DNA of 64,000 nucleotides from Luteococcus sp038433155 (GTDB lineage: Bacteria; Actinomycetota; Actinomycetes; Propionibacteriales; Propionibacteriaceae): positions 124,001 to 188,000 of the forward strand of contig NZ_JBCDMW010000019.1 of assembly GCF_038433155.1 (NCBI RefSeq), in the 5' to 3' direction. Under the pieces are notes generated by a model, which saw only the letters and a list, made by a program, of their open reading frames with translations, had not been told where the DNA came from and ran no database searches. This document shows, one piece after another, positions 7,781-16,071 of this stretch (positions are counted from its first letter, which is position 1; every line of letters begins with the position of its first letter). The position numbers and the translations under genes are program-made.

Positions 7781-8919
7781 AGGGACCCGCGGACCACGAA
7801 GGCCAGTTCCTCGCGGGTCAGCGCAATCGGGTTGCCTTTCATGGAGGAGCTACGGAAGGCCTTGTCACAGGCCTCATCGATCCGGTCCTCCGTCAGGCCG
7901 AGCTCGGCCAGGCCACCGATCTCCAGCACCCGGACGGTCTCGGACAGCCAGCCCACCAGGGCCTCCACCTCGTCGACCCCCGTGACCAGCCGGGCCATCT
8001 CCCGGTAACGTCCCAGGGCGGGGTTCTGAGGGTCCCGCTCGGAGATGGCGGCCACATTGGCGGCGGTGATCCCGGGCAGCAGCGCGGCGCAGATCGCACC
8101 ATGCGGGGCGCCGATCATCCCGCCCAGCGGCCCGGCCAGGCCGTGCACCGCGCCCAGCTTGGCATTGGCCAACGCCAGCCCGCCCATCAGTGAGCACAAC
8201 GCCATGTCGGTGCGGGCCGCGATGTTCTTCGGCTCCCGGTAGGCGTCCCGCAGGCTGCGGGCGGCGGCCTCGACGCCGGTACGGCAGAAGCCGTCGGTCA
8301 GTGGCGTCGCGAACGGTGAGGTGAACGGCTCCAGGCACTGGGTCAGGGCATCCATCCCCGACGCGGCGGTCACCTGCGCCGGGCAGGCCAGGGTGAGTTC
8401 GGGATCCACCAGGGCAGCCCGGGGCAGCATCGCCGGGCTGCGTAGGCTCACCTTCACCTGGTCATCGGGCGAGGCCAGCACGGCATTGGCGGTGACCTCG
8501 GAACCCGTCCCGGCCGTGGTGGGCAGCGCCACCACCGGCACGCTGTGGTTGGGCAGCGGCTGTCCCTTGCCGATCACCTCCGCGTGGTCCAGCGGGTCAC
8601 CGCCGCTGACCAGCAGGATGCCGACGGCCTTGGCCAGGTCAATCGCGGAACCGCCGCCGATCGCCACCACCACGTCGGCGCTGGCCTCACGAGCCAGCTG
8701 GGTGGCCTGGCGCGCGTCGACCATGGTGGGCTCGTGGCCCACCCGGTAGCCGGCCACCACACCGAGATCCCCGTGCAGGTGCTGGTAGCGCTCGGGGCTG
8801 TTGCCGGTGACCAACAGCACCCGGCTGCCGAGGGATTCCACCACCTCGCCCAGCTGGCCGGCGACACCGACCCCGAAGCGGAGGGAGCCGGCGGTGGCAA
8901 AGGTGAAGGCGGTGCTCAT
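7777..8919 (-). CDS. Iron-containing alcohol dehydrogenase family oxidoreductase
   Basis: The 380-residue protein has the family's NAD(P)-binding half (VVAIGGGSAIDLAKAV, PTTAGTGSEVT) and helical metal-binding half. Two metal-ligand histidines are present, 14 residues apart, in AVHGLAGPLGGMIGAPHG. The first ligand motif reads MDALTQCLEPF, so the histidine found in FucO-type enzymes (DALTHAIE) is a glutamine here. That is a known subfamily variation, and metal use is therefore uncertain. I start it at ATG 8919 (MSTAFTF). Its 3' end overlaps yaaA by 1-4 nt. The likely reaction is oxidation of an alcohol or reduction of an aldehyde; the substrate is unknown. Confidence 0.8.
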   Translation of the reverse strand: MSTAFTFATAGSLRFGVGVAGQLGEVVESLGSRVLLVTGNSPERYQHLHGDLGVVAGYRVGHEPTMVDARQATQLAREASADVVVAIGGGSAIDLAKAVGILLVSGGDPLDHAEVIGKGQPLPNHSVPVVALPTTAGTGSEVTANAVLASPDDQVKVSLRSPAMLPRAALVDPELTLACPAQVTAASGMDALTQCLEPFTSPFATPLTDGFCRTGVEAAARSLRDAYREPKNIAARTDMALCSLMGGLALANAKLGAVHGLAGPLGGMIGAPHGAICAALLPGITAANVAAISERDPQNPALGRYREMARLVTGVDEVEALVGWLSETVRVLEIGGLAELGLTEDRIDEACDKAFRSSSMKGNPIALTREELAFVVRGSL

Positions 8920-9014
8920 GAATCCATCCAAGCCGCCGCGGCGCCACTGCACAACCGTCGGGCCCCCATAGGGTGGGGGGCAGACCGGCCCCGGCGTCGC
9001 GGAGAGGACCAGCC

Positions 9015-9470
9015 ATGAAATCCTTTGTCAGTTTCTGGCAGCACACCAGCCTGCTGGTGGTTCGGCTGGTGCTGGGCTTCCTGCTGCTGACCCATGCCTG
9101 GCACCGGTGGAGCGTGGTGGGGATGCCGGCCGAGATCCAGCACCTGCAGGCGCACCACGTGCCGCAGCCCTACCTGATGGCCTGGGGCAGCGTGGTGCTG
9201 GAGCTGCTGGGCGGGGTGATGCTCTTCTTCGGGGTGCTGGTGCCGCTGGTGGCGCTGGCGCTGATGGTGCAGCAGCTGTTGGTGATCGTGTGGATCAAGT
9301 GGCGCAATGGGCTGTTGCCGCACGCCGATGGCTTCGAGAACAATCTTCTGCTGGCCCTGCTGGCACTGCTGCTGTTCACCTACGGTTCCGGCCGGGCCGG
9401 GCTGGACTCCTTCATCTTCCGTCGCCACCGGGAGGATCCGGAACGACGAGTGGTGCGCGAGGTTCCCTGA
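9015..9470 (+). CDS. DoxX-family membrane protein
   Basis: The 151-residue protein has four hydrophobic helices (LLVVRLVLGFLLLTHAW, SVVLELLGGVMLFFG, VALALMVQQLLVIVW, LLALLALLLFTYGSG), the DoxX plan. The short charged C-terminus ends the protein in the cytoplasm. GGAGAGGACC precedes the ATG. DoxX-like proteins associate with quinone or thiol redox enzymes, but many have no assigned role. The gene is divergent from the dehydrogenase and is followed by the two-component pair after a 76-bp gap. Confidence 0.8.
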   Translation: MKSFVSFWQHTSLLVVRLVLGFLLLTHAWHRWSVVGMPAEIQHLQAHHVPQPYLMAWGSVVLELLGGVMLFFGVLVPLVALALMVQQLLVIVWIKWRNGLLPHADGFENNLLLALLALLLFTYGSGRAGLDSFIFRRHREDPERRVVREVP

Positions 9471-9546
9471 CCATCGTGATCCGCTCACAGAGTCCACACA
9501 GGGTTGTCACAGCCAGCCACGGTTTTCATGGGGGAAGGTAGGGCAC

Positions 9547-10284
9547 ATGGCACGATTCGATCCGAACTCCGAACAGCTCACCCGCCCCGACGGCTCCCCC
9601 ATCCGGGTGCTCACCGTCGACGACGAGCCGAGCCTCACCGAGCTGCTCAGCATGGCGATGCGCTACGAGGGCTGGGAGGTCTCGACGGCCGCCAGCGGCA
9701 CCGCCGCCGTGAAGACCGCCCGCGAGGTGCGCCCGGACGCGATCGTGCTGGACATGATGCTGCCGGACTTCGACGGGCTGGAGGTGATGCGCCGGATCCG
9801 CACCGACCAGCCCGACGTGCCCGTGATCTTCCTGACGGCGAAGGATGCCGTCGCGGACCGGATCGGTGGCCTGACCGCCGGTGGCGATGACTACGTCACC
9901 AAGCCCTTCAGCCTGGAGGAGGTGATTGCCCGGCTGCGCGCCCTGCTGCGCCGCAGTGGTGCCACCGCCCCGCAGAACGACTCGCTGCTGGTGGTTGGTG
10001 ACCTGACGCTGGACGAGGACTCGCACGAGGTGAGGCGCGGTGGCGACGAGATCAACCTGACCGCCACCGAGTTCGAGCTGCTGCGCTACCTGATGCGCAA
10101 TCCCAAGCGGGTGCTCTCCAAGGCGCAGATCCTGGACCGGGTGTGGAACTACGACTTCGGTGGCCAGGCCAATGTCGTCGAGCTGTACATCAGCTACCTG
10201 CGCAAGAAGATCGACCACGACCGTGCGCCGATGATCCACACCATGCGCGGCGCGGGCTACGTGCTGCGCCCCGCCGCCGAATGA
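9547..10284 (+). CDS. OmpR-family response regulator, PhoP-like
   Basis: The 245-residue regulator has a receiver domain (residues about 18-132) with phosphoacceptor Asp69 in VLDMMLP, acidic VDDE at 24-27 and Lys119 in YVTKPFS. A winged-helix DNA-binding domain follows (residues about 145-240: TEFELLRYLMRNPKRVLSK, ISYLRKKID, RGAGYVLR). The block GGDDYVTKPFSLEEVIARLR is very like mycobacterial PhoP. Its stop overlaps the kinase start (ATGA), so the two are translated together. Regulated genes cannot be named from this window. Confidence 0.9.
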   Translation: MARFDPNSEQLTRPDGSPIRVLTVDDEPSLTELLSMAMRYEGWEVSTAASGTAAVKTAREVRPDAIVLDMMLPDFDGLEVMRRIRTDQPDVPVIFLTAKDAVADRIGGLTAGGDDYVTKPFSLEEVIARLRALLRRSGATAPQNDSLLVVGDLTLDEDSHEVRRGGDEINLTATEFELLRYLMRNPKRVLSKAQILDRVWNYDFGGQANVVELYISYLRKKIDHDRAPMIHTMRGAGYVLRPAAE

Positions 10285-11750
10285 GCGAGCTGGCGGTGCC
10301 CGCGTCCCGGTCCGAGGCGCTGGCGCCGATGGATCTGAACCCGATGGGCAAGGGCACCCTGTCCCGCAAGCTGGTGCTGCGGGTCGCCGGGCTGGTGATG
10401 CTGCTGGCGCTGCTGCTGGGCACGGCCTCCACCGTCGCGGTGCGGCACCAGTTGATCGCCAATGTGGACGCCAAGTTGGCGACCGCGATGCAGAGCCCGG
10501 ACCGCTACTACGACACCGATCGCAAGAACTTCGGTGACCGGATGCCGCCGGGCACCGAGGTGGGCCAGATCATCATGATGGTCTCCCCCTCGGGTGACCA
10601 GGGTCGCATCCTCATCGACGACTCGGAACAACTCGCCACCACCGTCGCCCAGCAACTCAGCTCCTTCTCCTCCACGGAGCCGAAGACCATCCACCTTGAC
10701 GGGTTGGACAAGGACTACCGTGCGGCCAGCCGGCCCACCCCCTACGGCACCCAGATCATCGCCCTGCCGCTGGACGTGGTGAACCATTCCCTGAAGCAGC
10801 TGGTGATCACCGAGCTGGCGCTGACCGCCGCGGCCCTGGTGGGCGCCATCCTGCTGGCGCGCGCCCTGGTCAGCAGCGCCCTCAAGCCGCTCAACCGGCT
10901 GGCCGCCACCGCCACCGAGGTCTCCAACCTGGCCCTGGACCGGGGCGAGGTGGCGCTCCCCCAGCGGGTTGCCGACGCCGACGCCGACCCCGCCAATGAG
11001 GTGGGCCGGGTGGGCTATGCCTTCAACCACATGCTGGAGAATGTCGAGGGCGCGCTGGCCACCCGGCAGGAGTCGGAGACCAAGGTGCGCCAGTTCGTCG
11101 CCGACGCCTCCCACGAGCTGCGCAATCCGTTGGCCGCCATCCGTGGCTATTCGGAGCTGACCCGTCGGTCCCGCGACGAGATGCCGCAGGACACCGCCTT
11201 CGCGATGGGCCGGATCGAGGCGGAGAGCACCCGGATGAGTCGGCTGGTGGAGGACATGCTGTTGCTGGCGCGGCTTGACAATGATCCGTCGCTGGACCTG
11301 ACGGAGACCGACGTCGTGGAGGTGGTGCTCAATGCCGTCAGCGACGCGCAGGTGGCCGGCCCCACCCACGAGTGGAGCGTCGACCTGCCGGAGCAGCCCG
11401 TCGTGGCCCGGGCGGATGCCCTGAAGCTGCACCAGGTGGTGGCCAACCTGCTGGCCAATGCCCGCAAGCACACCCCCGCCGGCACGCACGTCGAGACCCG
11501 GGTCAGCACCGACTCCGGCAATGCCGTGATCATGGTGATCGACGACGGCCCCGGCGTCGACGAGTCCATCAAGGACACCGCCTTCGAGCGTTTCGCCCGC
11601 GCCGACACTGCCCGCGCCCACAACCAGGAGGGCTCGACGGGCCTGGGCCTGGCCATCGTCGCGGCGGTGATGGAGGCCCACGGCGGCTCCGCCCGGCTGG
11701 ACTCCCAGCCCGGCCACACCTGCTTCACCCTGACCATCCCGCTTGTTTGA
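10281..11750 (+). CDS. Sensor histidine kinase, PhoR-like partner of the upstream regulator
   Basis: The 489-residue kinase has an N-terminal cytoplasmic stub, a first membrane helix (about 30-52), an extracytoplasmic sensor of about 120 residues, and a second helix (about 175-195). HAMP follows, then HisKA with phospho-accepting His278 in DASHELRNPL, then HATPase_c with an N box (NLLANARKH), G1 (VIDDGPGV) and G2 (STGLGLAI). I start it at the ATG overlapping the regulator stop. It is a classical PhoPR/MtrAB-type sensor. The sensor region shows no recognised ligand domain. Confidence 0.9.
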   Translation: MSELAVPASRSEALAPMDLNPMGKGTLSRKLVLRVAGLVMLLALLLGTASTVAVRHQLIANVDAKLATAMQSPDRYYDTDRKNFGDRMPPGTEVGQIIMMVSPSGDQGRILIDDSEQLATTVAQQLSSFSSTEPKTIHLDGLDKDYRAASRPTPYGTQIIALPLDVVNHSLKQLVITELALTAAALVGAILLARALVSSALKPLNRLAATATEVSNLALDRGEVALPQRVADADADPANEVGRVGYAFNHMLENVEGALATRQESETKVRQFVADASHELRNPLAAIRGYSELTRRSRDEMPQDTAFAMGRIEAESTRMSRLVEDMLLLARLDNDPSLDLTETDVVEVVLNAVSDAQVAGPTHEWSVDLPEQPVVARADALKLHQVVANLLANARKHTPAGTHVETRVSTDSGNAVIMVIDDGPGVDESIKDTAFERFARADTARAHNQEGSTGLGLAIVAAVMEAHGGSARLDSQPGHTCFTLTIPLV

Positions 11751-11781
11751 CTGGATCAGCCAGTATGCCGTGCGTCAGCTG

Positions 11782-11934
11782 TCACTGTGGCTTGGCACGG
11801 AAGCCGTCGGGGCAACCGGTGGTGTACTTCCGGTCGCAGAAATCCCAGAAGTGATCGATGAACAACGGACCAGCCCCGTTTCCACACAGCACCGAGTTGC
11901 GGCTGAAACGCATCTCGATGAATGTCTCCTGCAT
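11782..11934 (-). CDS. Possible small cysteine-containing protein or gene fragment, function unknown
   Basis: This 50-codon frame starts at ATG 11934, immediately after an in-frame TAG; an internal ATG at 11913 has AGGAG eleven bases upstream. The peptide has three cysteines (Cys17, Cys33, Cys41) and is aromatic-rich (FIDHFWDFCDRKYTTG), unlike random translation of this genome. No family is recognised. It could be the surviving C-terminus of a larger gene whose upstream part has decayed, or a true small protein. Low confidence. Confidence 0.3.
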   Translation of the reverse strand: MQETFIEMRFSRNSVLCGNGAGPLFIDHFWDFCDRKYTTGCPDGFRAKPQ

Positions 11935-12156
11935 CTATCCGGCGGTCCCCAATCAGGCGTTTATTCGATGAACTCATCGAATACACCGTCACATCCAGAT
12001 ATCAAGACACGATTTGATGCGAATCCCCGAGGCGATGGGATTAACTCTTCACAATACAAGAATTGCTGCGGGCCTCGATTTTCCATGAGCTGTGCCTGGT
12101 CGGTGGTCCAGCGTCGTTGCTGGCCTGATGGTCCCGCTGGCGTGAGCCCCTGCTGA

Positions 12157-12225
12157 TTGCACAGCAGGATTGCTGCTACTTGTACAGGAGAAATCGTGCT
12201 GGTTGTACAGCAGGATCCCGCATTG
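12157..12225. repeat. Three tandem 23-bp near-repeats with TTGTACAG core
   Basis: TTGCACAGCAGGAT (12157), TTGTACAGGAGAAAT (12180) and TTGTACAGCAGGAT (12203) start exactly 23 bp apart, and each unit shares a GCTG-like segment further along. The period is not a multiple of three, so coding constraint does not explain it. The array lies 31 bp beyond the stop of the minus-strand gene. Confidence 0.6.
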
Positions 12226-12255
12226 GCCGAGCCGTTGAGCCCTGGCCCCTGAACC

Positions 12256-13515
12256 TCAGCAGGTCTCCACGGTATCGGTCCAGCAGGCCTGGCGCAGGTA
12301 GAAGACCGCCGCCGCTCCCCCGGGCTGGGAGGAGCCGGGATACCAGTCCAGCGCCAGCCCATCCTGATAGCCGGTCGCACCGGCGGCGCTGCGCTGGTGG
12401 GCCGCCAACCAGGTCTGGATCTGCCGGCCCTGCTGGAAGAGCGACGTGACGGCCTGCACTTCGTCGGCCGCGGCCTTGAGCACGGGCTGCTTGGCGGTGG
12501 CCTCGGTCCGGAGCTTCAGGTAGCTCACCTCCATGCCCTCCGGCCGGTAGTCCAGGCTGTACCGGTAGCCGTCGGCGGTGCGGGTGCACTTCACCTCCGC
12601 CTCCCCGGTGCAGGAATAGCCGCGCTGGGTCAGCGCCTGGCCCAGTGGCTTGGCCTGGAGCAGCTTCTCTGGCTGCACCTGGTCCGGCACCCACCCGTCG
12701 ACGAAGAGCACGATGGAGCCGTCCGCGCTGCCCCGCGCGTTGACCTCTTCGTTAGTGGCCGTCGCGTAGGAGTCCTCATTGCCCGCCCGGACCGCCTTCA
12801 GCACGGTCTGGGTACGGGCCTTGTCCCCGATGAACTGCTCGGCCAGCCAGCCCTGGATCGCCAGCGCCGTCGGATTCTTGCCACCCTTGCCGTCCTGCAC
12901 ATTCAACGAGACCCGGCCCAGCCGGTGGCCGCTGGCCCCGCCCAGGTAGGCGGTCATCGCCGGGTTGCTGGTGTAGTGCGTACACACCCAGGAGTCCATC
13001 CGCTTCTTGGCCTCGGACTCACAGGTGAACCCGTCGGCGATCAGCTGCTTCTTGACGGAATCGACGGTGCCCTTGCCCGGCGCCTCGATCACCGACGGCT
13101 GCTCCGGGGCCTTGGGCTGCAGCGGCTCGATGCTCTGGCTGGGCGTCGGTGTGGGCTGCGCGACGGGTTCCTCGTCGGAGCGGCCAGCCAGCCACCAGCC
13201 ACCCAGGCCCAGGGCCAGCACCACCGGCGCCGCCAGCCACACCCACGGCGGACGGCGCGGGCCGTCGTCGATCTCCTCGGTCACCGGCGCGGCCGTGGCT
13301 CCGCCCGAGGCGGGCGACCGCAACCGACTGGCCGACGAGGACGTGGCGGGACGCGCCGGGCTGGTGGGGCTCGCGGGGCTGCCGGGGCGACGGAAGGCGT
13401 GGTCCGGGTCCGATTGGCCGCCCGCATGGTCCTCGACGCCCGGATCGTCCGGCTCGATCATCCCGCGTCGGGGACGCGCCAGGGGTTGCTCGAGCTCGGA
13501 TTCCGGATCAGTCAC
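12256..13515 (-). CDS. Membrane-anchored protein with duplicated extracytoplasmic domain, unknown function
   Basis: The 419-residue protein has a proline/serine-rich cytoplasmic N-terminus (1-90), one membrane helix (about 91-110, WVWLAAPVVLALGLGGWWL) and a P/T/Q-rich spacer. An outer region follows that seems to contain two related units: LIADGFTCESEAKK near 165 and LTQRGYSCTGEAEVKC near 310. I choose GTG 13515 because TAGTCT (13523-13528) lies seven bases before it, the leaderless pattern repeated through this window; the ATG at 13461 is an alternative. It diverges from the GT39-type gene, with 137 bp between. No family is recognised; a stable envelope or sensory role is only a guess. Confidence 0.65.
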   Translation of the reverse strand: MTDPESELEQPLARPRRGMIEPDDPGVEDHAGGQSDPDHAFRRPGSPASPTSPARPATSSSASRLRSPASGGATAAPVTEEIDDGPRRPPWVWLAAPVVLALGLGGWWLAGRSDEEPVAQPTPTPSQSIEPLQPKAPEQPSVIEAPGKGTVDSVKKQLIADGFTCESEAKKRMDSWVCTHYTSNPAMTAYLGGASGHRLGRVSLNVQDGKGGKNPTALAIQGWLAEQFIGDKARTQTVLKAVRAGNEDSYATATNEEVNARGSADGSIVLFVDGWVPDQVQPEKLLQAKPLGQALTQRGYSCTGEAEVKCTRTADGYRYSLDYRPEGMEVSYLKLRTEATAKQPVLKAAADEVQAVTSLFQQGRQIQTWLAAHQRSAAGATGYQDGLALDWYPGSSQPGGAAAVFYLRQACWTDTVETC

Positions 13516-13652
13516 GCAGGACAGACTATGCGCTGCCCGGGGTCGACGACCAAGATCAACTCCGGAAAGGTGGTTTCCCGGAAAGCCAGCCGCACAGCCG
13601 CCCCACAGACTGGGCACACAGCCGGCACAGTGCCGCGCCGTTGACTGGCGCC

Positions 13653-15812
13653 ATGACTTCCACCACCCTTGCCCAGAACGTCCTGCGGCGCACCCGCGCC
13701 GAGGAATCCCCACCCCGCCCCGGCGCCACCGCCCGGCTGTCCCGTGCCGGGGGCGCCGCTAGGAGCGAGCGGCCGTCGGTGTTGCATCGCGCCAGCCTGG
13801 CCGTGCTGCTGTTGGCCACCGCGGCGCTCTACCTGATTGGCCTGTCCGAATCCGGCTATGCCAACTCCTTCTACTCCGCCGCGGCCCAGGCCGGGGGCGA
13901 GTCCTGGAAGGCCTGGTTCTTCGGCTCCCTGGACGCCGGAAATGCCATCACGGTGGACAAGCCGCCGGCGGCGCTGTGGCTGATGGGGCTCTCGGTACGG
14001 CTCTTCGGGCTGAGCTCCTGGAGCATCCTGCTGCCGGAGGCGCTGCTGGGCGTCGCGTCGGTCGCGGTGCTGTATGCCACCGTGCGACGCAGCCTGGCCG
14101 GGCGCGCCGACGGGTCGTTGACCCACAGCACCCTGGCCCACTGGGCCGCGCTGGGCGGCGCCGCCACCCTGGCGCTCACCCCGGCCGCCACCCTGATGTT
14201 TCGGTTCAACAATCCCGATGCGCTGCTGGTCTTCCTGGAGGTGGCCGCCGCCTGGTTCGTGGTTCGCGCCAGCCAGACCGCCTCCCGCAAGCACCTGGCC
14301 CTGGCCGGGGCGATGATCGGGCTGGGCTTCCTCACCAAGATGCTGCAGGCCTTCCTGGTGCTGCCGGCCTTCGTCGTCGCCTACGCGGTGGCCGCGCCCA
14401 CCACGTGGAAGCGCAAGATCACCGACCTCTTCCTGGCCCTGGGCGCGATGATCGCGAGCTTCGGCTGGTATGTCGCCCTGTTCGAGCTGGTGCCAAGTTC
14501 CTGGCGGCCCTACATGGGCGGCTCGCAGAACAACTCGCTGCTGGAGCTGGCCTTCGGCTACAACGGCCTGGGCCGGATCACCGGCGAGGAGACCGGCGGC
14601 CTGGGCAACGGTGGCTCCAGCTCCGGCGTGGGCGTCCTCCGGATCTTCCAGTCGATTTCCGGCGGGATGATCAGCTGGCTGGTTCCGGCCGCCCTCCTGC
14701 TGGGCGTGTTTGCCTGGGCGGTGCTGGGCCGCACGGCCTGGGCCAACCTCAACCCGCGTCGCTCCCCCGACGGGTTCAACACCACCCCCGCCACCCAGGC
14801 CTCGGCCGGACTGGTGGTCTGGCTGGGCTGGCTGCTGGTCACCGCCGCGGTCTTCAGCGCCATGTCCGGCATCTACCACGACTACTACGTGGTGGCACTG
14901 GCCCCCGGCATCGCCGGTGCGGTGGCACTGGGCACCGCCATCCTGTGGCAGCGACGGGACCTGCTGCTGGCCCGCGTCGGCCTGGCCCTGGCCAGCTGTG
15001 CGACGGGTGTCTGGGCGGTCCGGCTAATGATGCGCGCCGGTGGTTCCTGGACCACCCTGGGCGGCTTCATCGCCGTCGCCGCGACGCTGGCGGCCCTGGG
15101 CCTGCTGTTCGTCGACAAGCTGCCCGAGGCCGTCACGAAGACCAGCCTGGTGCTGGCCGTCGTCGCGGCCCTGGCCGGACCGGCGTCCTACTCGGTCAAC
15201 ACCGCGCAGACCGCGCACACCGGCTCCATCGTCACCGCCGGCCCGGTCAGCGGCGGCATGGGTGGCGGCGGGGGTGGCCGAATGGGCGGTGGCACCCCGC
15301 CCGGCGGCGCCACCGGGCAGGCACCCACAGGAACTGCCCCCGCTGGTAACACCCAGACCGGCTCCATCCAGACCGGCTCCACCCAGACGGCCCAGACCGG
15401 CGGCCCCGGTGGCGGCGGCCCGGGTGGCGGCGGAGGCATGGGCGGCATGCTCGGCGGCGCCACCGTCAGCGACGAACTCAAGACCCTGCTCACCCAGGGC
15501 TCCGGCAGCTACACCTGGGTGGCGGCCACCGTCGGCGCCCAGAACGCCGCCAGCTACCAGCTGGCCACCGGATCCCCGGTGATCGCCCTGGGCGGTTTCA
15601 ACGGCACGGATCCGGCGCCCACGCTGGCGCAGTTCAAGGCGATGGTTGCCGCTGGTCAGGTGCACTGGTTCATCGGCTCCGGCTCCACCGGGATGCCCGG
15701 CAGTGCCTCCAGTGGCGCCTCGGATGCCAGCGAGATCGCGGCCTGGGTGGCCCAGAACTTCACCGCCCAGAGCATCGACGGCACCACCGTCTATGACCTG
15801 ACGGCCGGCTGA
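13653..15812 (+). CDS. GT39/ArnT-like membrane glycosyltransferase with C-terminal soluble domain
   Basis: The 719-residue protein opens with a membrane helix (about 45-62) followed by the GT39 motif region LDAGNAITVDKPPAALWLMG, whose acidic residue is the family's catalytic base. About ten further helices run to residue 520. A glycine/threonine/glutamine-rich linker (about 530-600, tandem TGSIQTGSTQT) and a C-terminal soluble domain of about 115 residues follow. This layout is that of YkcB/YkcA-type proteins, which use polyprenyl-phosphate sugars outside the membrane. The next gene, a GT2-GtrA fusion, would make and flip the lipid-linked sugar, so the two likely act together on a cell-envelope glycan. 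Confidence 0.82.
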   Translation: MTSTTLAQNVLRRTRAEESPPRPGATARLSRAGGAARSERPSVLHRASLAVLLLATAALYLIGLSESGYANSFYSAAAQAGGESWKAWFFGSLDAGNAITVDKPPAALWLMGLSVRLFGLSSWSILLPEALLGVASVAVLYATVRRSLAGRADGSLTHSTLAHWAALGGAATLALTPAATLMFRFNNPDALLVFLEVAAAWFVVRASQTASRKHLALAGAMIGLGFLTKMLQAFLVLPAFVVAYAVAAPTTWKRKITDLFLALGAMIASFGWYVALFELVPSSWRPYMGGSQNNSLLELAFGYNGLGRITGEETGGLGNGGSSSGVGVLRIFQSISGGMISWLVPAALLLGVFAWAVLGRTAWANLNPRRSPDGFNTTPATQASAGLVVWLGWLLVTAAVFSAMSGIYHDYYVVALAPGIAGAVALGTAILWQRRDLLLARVGLALASCATGVWAVRLMMRAGGSWTTLGGFIAVAATLAALGLLFVDKLPEAVTKTSLVLAVVAALAGPASYSVNTAQTAHTGSIVTAGPVSGGMGGGGGGRMGGGTPPGGATGQAPTGTAPAGNTQTGSIQTGSTQTAQTGGPGGGGPGGGGGMGGMLGGATVSDELKTLLTQGSGSYTWVAATVGAQNAASYQLATGSPVIALGGFNGTDPAPTLAQFKAMVAAGQVHWFIGSGSTGMPGSASSGASDASEIAAWVAQNFTAQSIDGTTVYDLTAG

Positions 15813-15844
15813 GCCCTCCTCCCGGCGGGGCTCCCCCGGGCCAC

Positions 15845-15920
15845 CACAACAAATGCGGCAGGTCAGTTGACCAGACCCCTTCTGGGGCACTTGGACAACT
15901 GACCTGCCGCATTTGTTGTG
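15845..15920. repeat. Perfect 25-bp inverted repeat with nested hairpin
   Basis: Arms at 15845-15869 and 15896-15920 are exact reverse complements (25 of 25), beginning CACAACAAATGCGGCAGG. The 26-bp spacer contains a smaller stem, CCAGA/TCTGG (15871-15875 with 15881-15885). It lies 32 bp after the GT39-type stop and 151 bp before the GT2-GtrA start. No T-run follows either arm, so a simple terminator is not obvious; it may act as terminator, attenuator or mobile palindrome. Confidence 0.85.
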
Positions 15921-16071
15921 TTCGCCCCCGCGAGCCCGTCCCCGCGCCAACTTCCCACAGCCTCACCACAGGCATGGAACAGGGCCGCCACAAGGCCAAA
16001 CAGGAGTGTTGAGACATCCGGGCAGCAGCCCACCAAGCCGCCCCCGAGCCAGGGGCGGCAGGACCCACCAC

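Larger units (their letters stand above)
11751..12255. other. 505-bp convergent gap with lower GC and no convincing gene
   Basis: The gap lies between the kinase stop and the stop of the convergent hypothetical gene. Parts (about 11850-12080) are clearly poorer in GC than the flanks. It holds one possible 50-codon minus-strand frame (11782-11934) and three tandem 23-bp near-repeats (12157-12225). Minus-strand fragments such as RGFASNRVLISGCDG between 11961 and 12080 end in stops and do not join into one frame. The whole may be decayed foreign DNA. Confidence 0.5.

Noticed and set aside
12157..12225. CRISPR array
   Set aside because: Three short imperfect direct units with no separate spacers and no cas genes.
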